Origin: an uncultured Lachnospiraceae bacterium
GTDB lineage: Bacteria; Bacillota; Clostridia; Lachnospirales; Lachnospiraceae
Direction: 5' to 3'
DNA length: 57,224 bases
NCBI GenBank assembly: GCA_947382625.1
Contig: CANDAG010000024.1
Span: forward strand, 1 to 57,224
The notes below the pieces were generated by a model that saw only the letters and a program-made list of their open reading frames with translations, made no database searches and was not told the DNA's origin. The translations under genes and the position numbers were made by a program. This document shows positions 51,103 through 57,224 of the stretch, one piece after another (within the stretch, counting starts at the first letter, position 1; the number at the start of each line of letters is the position of its first letter).

Positions 51103-52440
51103 TTATTTTCTGCCGCCAACGCTGATCCTGCCCAGCAGCACCTTCTCTTCAGCCCCCTCATTGGCAAATCGGAGGATTTTTCCGTCTCTTTTCCTCTTAA
51201 GCTGCAAAAAAAGCATTCCCTCTTCAAATACCTCTTTAAACCGGGGAAAAGGCGCCCTGATCACAGAGCTCTCCCCGCTTTTCCAGCTTCGGGGATCTGC
51301 CTGGGGCAATGTAACAGAAATTTCTTTTCCGCTCCCCTGCTCTATCAAAAGAAAGCATTCCGCTTCTTCCCTTAAACCTGCGAAACCGCAGTTTTCTATC
51401 CTGATCAATAAGCTGGCCTGCGAAGCGTGGCAGCCCTTACTACACAGCTCATATTTTTTGGATACCCTGACATCCCGGACAACAAACCGATATCCCAGAT
51501 GACGCCCTATATAATCAAATCCACTGACACCACTCCATACCCCATGCTGTGTTACCCTTTGCTTTTTCCAGTATGCAAGGATTTCCGGATGATAGACACT
51601 GTTTAAATAGCTTAAATGCATTTTCTGCATATCCGCCACAGCCTGCCTGTATCCCACCGGGTCTTTTCCCCATAATGCCTCCCCGCCGTTTGGCACATAT
51701 TCCATATGCTGTGCCTGCCATTCCAGCTCTTCTGCACGTTTCCACGGGTCTGTATCTTTGGTTTTTTGCCTGCTCTCACTCCCATAGGTTCCAAGATCTG
51801 TCTCTGAGCCAAAGATCCCGTCGTTGTACAGCCCAAGTCCCTGCTTCAGTGCCGGAGCCGTATTTCTATGCTCTGTTATGGTTCTTAGCTGAGCCGGTGT
51901 CCGTACTGACAGATGACATCTGCCCGCCGCCGCAAAATACAGGGTATTAGCCAGCTCAGACATTTGACCGGCCCCAAGATACTTTGAACTGTGCATCTCT
52001 CCCCAGCTCCCGACAAAAATCCCCTGTAATACAAGAATATCTCTTGCATACTCACCAAGGAGTCCTCCCACCTGTTCCATATGCCTTTTGACCAGTGAAA
52101 TGGAGGAGGGTTCTCTCTCCATCCCCCTTCCTTCCGTGTCATAGGCAAACCGCAGGATCATCTGTTTCCCCAGGGAATGAAAAAAATCAAAAATCCTTCT
52201 GATACATAAAAGAGCATCTTCTGAAAGCTCCCGCCCCCTGAAGGATCCGATATCGATCAATACAAGAGCCAGCTGCTCCCCGGGACTGCTGTCCCAAAGC
52301 TCACAGTCCGAAGGTATCCGGAAGGTATAGATATGATACCATCCACAGCCCGGATTTCCCAGCTCCTCGCTGCTTTCCTTTCCCAGGCTCTTTTTAAAAT
52401 TCAACTCAGGTACAGGATCAAAGCCTGTCAATATCTTCAT
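51103..52440 (-). CDS. DUF4874/DUF4832 protein without signal peptide
   Basis: The 445-residue protein matches the anchored paralogue at 47170 throughout: GNPGCGWYHIYTFRI, QMILRFAYDTEG, FVGSWGEMHSSKYLG, VRTPAQLR, YVPNGGEALWG, VSGFDYIGRHLGYRF. It begins MKILTGFDPVPELNFKK, with no signal or helix, so it looks cytoplasmic unless it uses another route. The upstream GT4 gene ends nine bases before. The conserved GEM and GGEA acidic positions are kept in both paralogues. Confidence 0.8.
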   Translation of the reverse strand: MKILTGFDPVPELNFKKSLGKESSEELGNPGCGWYHIYTFRIPSDCELWDSSPGEQLALVLIDIGSFRGRELSEDALLCIRRIFDFFHSLGKQMILRFAYDTEGRGMEREPSSISLVKRHMEQVGGLLGEYARDILVLQGIFVGSWGEMHSSKYLGAGQMSELANTLYFAAAGRCHLSVRTPAQLRTITEHRNTAPALKQGLGLYNDGIFGSETDLGTYGSESRQKTKDTDPWKRAEELEWQAQHMEYVPNGGEALWGKDPVGYRQAVADMQKMHLSYLNSVYHPEILAYWKKQRVTQHGVWSGVSGFDYIGRHLGYRFVVRDVRVSKKYELCSKGCHASQASLLIRIENCGFAGLREEAECFLLIEQGSGKEISVTLPQADPRSWKSGESSVIRAPFPRFKEVFEEGMLFLQLKRKRDGKILRFANEGAEEKVLLGRISVGGRK

Positions 52441-52449
52441 TAATCACCC

Positions 52450-53637
52450 TTATGTTAGTAAGTCCTCCTGCTCCTGGGACTGCATTTTTTGCTTTGCTGC
52501 CGCTCCAAAAGCCTTTCGCTTCTTTTCTTCGTTCAGCAAAGCCACAATACTCTCCGCAACCGCCTGGGGAGTCAGCTGGCAAAGAAGTCCGTCCCTGCCA
52601 TCAACGATCTGCTCCCGATTTCCGTTACAGTCAGAGGCGATCACTGCACACCCAAGGATCTGCGCCTCCTGAAGGGCAATGCTCTTCCCTTCATACCTTG
52701 TTGCATGCACATACACATCTGTCTGTGCATAAAAGGGATATGGATTTTCCACAGCCCCCAGCAGGATAAAATCCTTTTCCAGACCAAGAGCTGCGATCCT
52801 TTTTTCCAAAGCAGCCCTCATCTCGCCCTCTCCCAGCACATACCACCTGACCTGATATCCCTTTTCCTTCAAAAGCTTCATGGCTTCTACTGCAATATCA
52901 TAGCCCTTTTGCCGGGAAAGTCTTCCCACTGTCAAAAGCCGCATTCCCTGATAGCCATCAGAAAAGCCTCCCGGTTCCTGCGCCTTCAGACGGATACTGT
53001 CCCGGTCGATCAGATTATGAAACACCCGGGTCTTCAAACTATATTCAGGATAAAATTGCAAAAAATGCTCTTTTACCTCATCTGATATGGCAAAGATCCA
53101 CTCATAGGCTTCCCAGCAATCCCTGTCCATTTTTCTTGTATAGCCTGCATTTTCATAATCTATATGTATAAACGCCGCCTTTTTCTTTGCACTGACATGA
53201 TCTGCCACATAATAGGCTGATCCCCCTTCCAGCCAGGCAACTGCCAGATCAAATGTCTCGTCAAAACGCTCTGAGCCCTCTGCGATCATACGCCATAACG
53301 CCTTGTCGATCAGGATACGCCTTTTTATCATCATGGGAACAAGACATCCGACCGTATCCCGCAGCTTATGCAGCCATCTGCCATTATGCCAAAAAGCTGC
53401 CGCTACCGTCCCGGCCATTCTGCCTCTGCCCTCCTTTGACAACACGGACAGTGTGCTTATACGGGAATTTAATACTTTTACCCGGGAAGGAATCCTCGTA
53501 AACATTTCCCCCTGTCCCATCAGCACATACAGATAAATTTCACAATCGCCTTTTTCCAGTCTCTTAAGTAACTCCACAAGAGCCATCTCTGCTCCCGCAT
53601 GACCCAGGGTATTGATGACAAACAGTATCTTTTTCAT
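52450..53637 (-). CDS. GT4 glycosyltransferase of the pel-like operon
   Basis: The 395-residue enzyme is a GT4 retaining transferase: FVINTLGHAGAEMALVELLKRLEKG at the N-terminus, VGRLSRQKGYDIAVEAMKLL in the donor-binding half, and EX7E in the form EGKSIALQE. It is cytoplasmic and adds a sugar of unknown kind. Its ATG overlaps the pelG stop by four bases (ATGA). Together with pelF and the GT4 at 46028, the operon has three GT4 enzymes. Confidence 0.9.
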   Translation of the reverse strand: MKKILFVINTLGHAGAEMALVELLKRLEKGDCEIYLYVLMGQGEMFTRIPSRVKVLNSRISTLSVLSKEGRGRMAGTVAAAFWHNGRWLHKLRDTVGCLVPMMIKRRILIDKALWRMIAEGSERFDETFDLAVAWLEGGSAYYVADHVSAKKKAAFIHIDYENAGYTRKMDRDCWEAYEWIFAISDEVKEHFLQFYPEYSLKTRVFHNLIDRDSIRLKAQEPGGFSDGYQGMRLLTVGRLSRQKGYDIAVEAMKLLKEKGYQVRWYVLGEGEMRAALEKRIAALGLEKDFILLGAVENPYPFYAQTDVYVHATRYEGKSIALQEAQILGCAVIASDCNGNREQIVDGRDGLLCQLTPQAVAESIVALLNEEKKRKAFGAAAKQKMQSQEQEDLLT

Positions 53638-55106
53638 TGTTGTCCTTTTTGGTTATTCTCAGCTCCACTGTGGTTTTCATATACAAGGCTTACAGGTTTG
53701 ATCCCGTGCTCCCGTTTCAGCAGAAAGCCCCGGCAGAAAATATGGGTATCCATATTCCTCTCCACCCACCGAAGGCGCAGATAGGCTACCGTCCAGCCAG
53801 AGAGTGATCCCAGCAGCACACCAAGTCCATACCAGATCTCATCCAGGCGGGTGGCAAAAATGCTGCCCACCAGGGTCACCAGGCAAAAGCTTAAGGTTGC
53901 CAGCACAGCCCCGGTCATGTCATCAAAATAATACAAAAACAGAATAACAGCATACATGATAAACAAAATGAAATAACCGGCTGCAAGGCAGGGATAGATC
54001 CGCATAACAAGCCCGGCAAAGCCAAACTGCGGCAAAAATACTACACATAAAAGATAGATCACTACCGATATGATAAACTGCACGCGCACCAGACTCATTA
54101 ATTCACTGGAAATATGCCGGAACAGGCGGCTCTTGGCGTTATCGATATCCGCTTTTTTTGCGCCGATGATTGCCTCTGAATATGCCCTGTATTTTTCATG
54201 GAAATGCATTTCCACACGGGCAATAAAGATTACGGTTGCCGAAATATTCGTAAACATGGCAAGACAGGATGCCATATCATAAGGCCAGCAGCATACAAAG
54301 CTTTTCACTACAACTACATGCAGATCCGTGGTCCAGAATACAAAATTGTGGATATAAAGTCCCAGTGTATAAAGAAAGTTTGTGGCTACCAGTTTCCACC
54401 ACTTTCTGAAATATCCCAGCACAGGTTTGTATCTGTTGCTGTTTTTGACATAATATCTCTTAATAGTAGCATATTCCATCACCGCAATAAGAAGAAAGCC
54501 CACCATAAGCGCAAAGAGCATGCTGATATCAATTGCCCAATGACACCAGCGTGTCAAAACAAATGCCAGAAGAAAGGTCACCACCATTCCGATCAGGAAA
54601 AAGAAGGATATCTTCTGGTAATCCTTGGATACGGACAGATACAGCATGGAGTAAAATACCAGCATCAGGGACATGTACGCACAAAAGCTTACGAAGACAT
54701 AAAAGACTCCTACGCCTCCTACAAAATGCTCCCAAAGGCAAAAAGGAACTCCCAGAAGAAAGCTCAGCACAACATTCATCACTAATCCCAGATAATAACA
54801 GGGCAGTATATCCTGATATCTTTCTTCAAAAATCGCATCATGCACATATTTGGACAAAACTGCATTAAAAGGGGAAGCTGTCAGCAATGCAAAAATGAAC
54901 ACATACAGCACCGTACAAAAGAACAGCTCCCTTGCCTGATAAGACGCTGTCTCAAATCCCAGCACATGCTGCATCAGTATGATATTCAGGATCACCAGAA
55001 ACATAGGAGCCGCTGTGGCAACCGTACTATAGGTAAATCCCACCAGATCTGCCGAGATCGATCTCTTCTCAAAAATTTTGTTTAACCTAACACCTATGCC
55101 TGCCAT
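53634..55106 (-). CDS. pelG: Pel polysaccharide export membrane protein PelG
   Basis: PelG is the MOP-superfamily membrane partner of PelF, thought to move the polymer across the inner membrane. The 490-residue protein has about twelve helices and the PelG pattern MAGIGVRLNKIFEKRSISAD, TYSTVATAAPMFLVI, YVHDAIFEERYQDILPCYYLG and FHEKYRAYSEAIIGAKKADID. The length fits. It starts three bases after the pelF stop, in the order known from Gram-negative and Gram-positive pel loci. Confidence 0.93.
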   Translation of the reverse strand: MAGIGVRLNKIFEKRSISADLVGFTYSTVATAAPMFLVILNIILMQHVLGFETASYQARELFFCTVLYVFIFALLTASPFNAVLSKYVHDAIFEERYQDILPCYYLGLVMNVVLSFLLGVPFCLWEHFVGGVGVFYVFVSFCAYMSLMLVFYSMLYLSVSKDYQKISFFFLIGMVVTFLLAFVLTRWCHWAIDISMLFALMVGFLLIAVMEYATIKRYYVKNSNRYKPVLGYFRKWWKLVATNFLYTLGLYIHNFVFWTTDLHVVVVKSFVCCWPYDMASCLAMFTNISATVIFIARVEMHFHEKYRAYSEAIIGAKKADIDNAKSRLFRHISSELMSLVRVQFIISVVIYLLCVVFLPQFGFAGLVMRIYPCLAAGYFILFIMYAVILFLYYFDDMTGAVLATLSFCLVTLVGSIFATRLDEIWYGLGVLLGSLSGWTVAYLRLRWVERNMDTHIFCRGFLLKREHGIKPVSLVYENHSGAENNQKGQQ

Positions 55107-55109
55107 TTT

Positions 55110-56582
55110 CTATCCTCTCTCACTTTCGCCTGGCAAAACCGCTTCTGCGCCTGCCTCTTCCCATTCAAGCCCCAGGCTCACCGCAAAATCTCTGTAAATT
55201 TCTCTGTAGCGATCCCGCATATATTCTGTCCGGTATCTGGCCATTACCCTCTGATAACCGATCTCTCCCATGCGCTCCCGCATAGACTTCTGCCGTGCCA
55301 TACTGATAATAGCCCTGGCGATCTCTCCCACATTCATAATATGAGTTACGATCCCGGCGGAGCCAAGATCATCCTGTTCTCCTTCAATAAGCCCCCGGCA
55401 GTTTCCTACATCCGTGGCGATCACCGGCTTATGAGCCGCAAAGCTCTCAAGGATCGTAAGCGGCTGTCCCTCACTGATGCTGGTAAGGATCATCATATCC
55501 ATTCTGCCGTAGTATTCTCTCACATTGATATTGCCGGTAAACTCTATATCCGTAACGCCCATCATCTCTGCCATGGACCGGCATTCTGCCGCATACTCCG
55601 GCTCCTCCTCACAGGAACCCATGATCCACAGCTTTAGGGCCGGTTCCCGCATTTTGGCAAAAGCATAGGCCTGGATCAGGGTCTTCACATCCTTGATGGG
55701 TGTCACCCGAAATACTGCCCCTATATTGATCCTGTCCGCATCCTCCTCTATCTTCCCGGGAAGCTCCTGGAAGCTCTCCACCGAAATACCGTTTGGCGTG
55801 ATCTTTGTCTTTTCGATGGGGCATCCAAGCTCTAACTGCAGACCTCTGGCATGCTCATACAGGCTTGTGACCATATCCGCCCTTTCGTATGCCAGCTGGG
55901 ACATTTTTCTGAACTGATCGATCCAGATATTTTTGTATATGCCCTTTACCCATCTGGACTTAATGAGCTCCTCCTCCCGCTCCCGGGTATAAATCCCATG
56001 CTCGGAAACAAGCAGACGCCCGCCGTGGATATATTTTGCCATGCTCCCCAGTATGCCTGCATACCCCGTGGAAACACAGTGATACAGATCTGCCTTCGGA
56101 ATTTCCATCTGCAGCGTAAAAAACAGCGGCAGATAAATAGAACGCATGGTCCACAAAAAGTCGGTAAATACGATCTGACTGTAATGGAGCTTATAGTATT
56201 CACTGACAGCATTAAAAAAATCTTCTCCCATAAGCAGATCGTTCAGAGAATAATCCTTCTTCTGGAAAAATTCAAATAAAACCTCCCACTCTACCCGCTG
56301 ATTCAGCACAAGACTTCTGAGGGCCTGATATTCCTTTTTGTTCATGCGGCTCTTGCGCCGCCTCCTCCTGCCCCAGTCGGAATCATCCAGATACAGCTCA
56401 TGGACCTCCGTCACATTCTCCGGAAGCTCATACACATATTTTCCGCGCATGGAACGGTTCGTCACGATCGCAAGGATCACAAACTCCTGGTCCGGGAAAG
56501 ATTTGATCATACCATGGATCCAACTGGATACACCGCCCACCACATATGGATAACACCCTTCGGCTACTATACAAATCCTCAT
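55110..56582 (-). CDS. pelF: Pel polysaccharide glycosyltransferase PelF
   Basis: PelF is the cytoplasmic GT4 enzyme that polymerises the Pel polysaccharide from UDP-sugars. The 490-residue product begins MRICIVAEGCYPYVVGGVSSW, as PelF does, and carries HGIYTREREEEL, RVTPIKDVKTLIQAY and EX7E as EGQPLTILE. AAGGAAGGG precedes the ATG. The gene ahead of it is cut by the contig end. PelD, PelE and an extracellular deacetylase would be expected further upstream. Confidence 0.95.
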   Translation of the reverse strand: MRICIVAEGCYPYVVGGVSSWIHGMIKSFPDQEFVILAIVTNRSMRGKYVYELPENVTEVHELYLDDSDWGRRRRRKSRMNKKEYQALRSLVLNQRVEWEVLFEFFQKKDYSLNDLLMGEDFFNAVSEYYKLHYSQIVFTDFLWTMRSIYLPLFFTLQMEIPKADLYHCVSTGYAGILGSMAKYIHGGRLLVSEHGIYTREREEELIKSRWVKGIYKNIWIDQFRKMSQLAYERADMVTSLYEHARGLQLELGCPIEKTKITPNGISVESFQELPGKIEEDADRINIGAVFRVTPIKDVKTLIQAYAFAKMREPALKLWIMGSCEEEPEYAAECRSMAEMMGVTDIEFTGNINVREYYGRMDMMILTSISEGQPLTILESFAAHKPVIATDVGNCRGLIEGEQDDLGSAGIVTHIMNVGEIARAIISMARQKSMRERMGEIGYQRVMARYRTEYMRDRYREIYRDFAVSLGLEWEEAGAEAVLPGESERG

Positions 56583-56601
56583 TTTGTCCCTTCCTTTACC
56601 G

Positions 56602-57184
56602 CTATTTGTAAATAAAGCGATATCTTTCTGACGATTTTAAATCTATCGCTACATTCCTTTCACTTGCCTCGATCAGGAAAACATGCTCCTCCAGCTGCTT
56701 ATAGCTTCCGCCGGTCACACGTTCTACTGCCTCCTGCTGCGTTCTTAATATAAAATATACGGGTCCCTCACCTTCGTTCAGGGTAAGGGTGATCGTATCC
56801 TCCTGCCTGCTTTCGGTATAATCTGCCGCCAGAAAATTACGGATATGAGAATCACATTCTGACACTGTGGTTCCGGAAAAGCCGCGGAAGTTATCCCAGC
56901 CGATTCCAATATTACTGCTCAGTACCTGGGCCAGATTATCCCAGTCCTCATCTGCCGCTGTGGGATACGCCACATAATCCATGTCTACCAGAACACTGGT
57001 ATAGCCCAGAGCTGTCTCACGCTTCTGACTCTGAAATCCTCCCGGAAGGTATGCTCCAGACCATTGGATAAGACACTCTGTCTGGTTACGGTTTCTGATT
57101 CATATCCTACCAGATCACTGCTGCCATCGTAATCCGCAACCACCGTGCGCACCTGCTCAAGGATCGTGGTATCCAACGCCTCCT
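56602..57184 (-). pseudogene. Partial, frameshifted gene upstream of pelF
   Basis: The 3' end of a gene that runs off the contig. One frame gives LDTTILEQVRTVVADYDG...HTFREDFRVRS from 57184. The other gives ETALGYTSVLVDMDYVAYP onward to the stop at 56602. Joining them near 57011-57026 restores one continuous protein, so one base seems lost or gained there. The C-terminal part is beta-rich (DTITLTLNEGEGPVYFILRT). Its place suggests a PelA/DUF2194-like membrane or deacetylase protein, but I cannot identify it. The adapter sequence is 160 bases away, so a sequencing error is likely. Confidence 0.6.
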
Positions 57185-57224
57185 AGATCGGAAGAGCACA
57201 CGTCTGAACTCCAGTCACAACAGG
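57185..57224 (+). other. Illumina TruSeq adapter, not genomic
   Basis: Positions 57185-57218 match the 34-base Illumina TruSeq read-1 adapter, starting AGATCGGAAGAGCACACGTC. The last six bases, AACAGG, would be the start of an index. This is an untrimmed read end carried into the assembly, so the genomic part of the window stops at 57184. Confidence 0.97.

Noticed and set aside
53634-55106. Generic MATE or Wzx flippase
   Set aside because: The N-terminal and central motifs and the position right after pelF identify PelG more specifically.

Overview
The window looks like one end of a draft contig from a Gram-positive gut Firmicute, most likely Lachnospiraceae (Blautia-like). The reasons are strong AGGAGG-type ribosome binding sites, consensus sigma-A promoters, the infC-rpmI-rplT operon with a leader RNA, DUF1540 and DUF6142-like proteins and a Gram-positive type pel-like locus. 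Nearly all genes lie on the minus strand; degV, a GNAT acetyltransferase and one ABC exporter are on plus. The right end is not genomic: from 57185 on it is Illumina TruSeq adapter.

Layout. 1-8.5 kb: tRNA-Trp, LCP cell-wall ligase, radA, a conserved small protein, GntR regulator plus clpC, an SH3 surface protein and a zinc-ribbon protein. 8.6-12.1 kb: purine genes purE-purM-purN-purD. 12.3-18.5 kb: M29 peptidase, small membrane proteins, pyrE, AI-2E-type permease, dipeptidase pepD. 18.5-20 kb: infC (AUU start), rpmI and rplT behind an attenuator leader and a textbook promoter. 20-27.7 kb: two polytopic GT-C-like proteins, a lipoprotein, a Cys-rich DUF1540 protein, thrS, a small membrane protein, lepB. 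27.8-36 kb: degV, a heterodimeric ABC exporter, a sensor-less GHKL kinase with LytTR regulator, an amidohydrolase, bioY behind a BirA-like operator. 36-44 kb: aspS, a secreted DUF5722 glycosidase-like protein, an Rrf2-TcdA fusion, a mobile-element remnant, GNAT, DUF554 and HD proteins. 44.3-46 kb: a third ABC exporter. 46-57.2 kb: a tightly packed polysaccharide operon containing pelF and pelG, two more GT4 enzymes, a GT-C-like membrane protein and two DUF4874/DUF4832 proteins.

How the genes work together. The largest system is the 11-kb pel-like operon: PelF would polymerise and PelG would export a cationic or neutral polysaccharide, while the extra GT4 enzymes, the 823-residue membrane protein and the paired DUF4874/DUF4832 proteins suggest an elaborated polymer. 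The upstream gene runs off the contig and has a frameshift close to the adapter, so it may be an assembly error.

The most unusual signal is a family of short dispersed hairpins (about a dozen copies, some in tandem, in intergenic DNA). They share an asymmetric internal loop (5'-AC opposite 5'-TTA, or TAA opposite GT on the other strand), while both flanking stems change by compensatory substitutions. I know of no described family that matches this, and no transposase is in the window.
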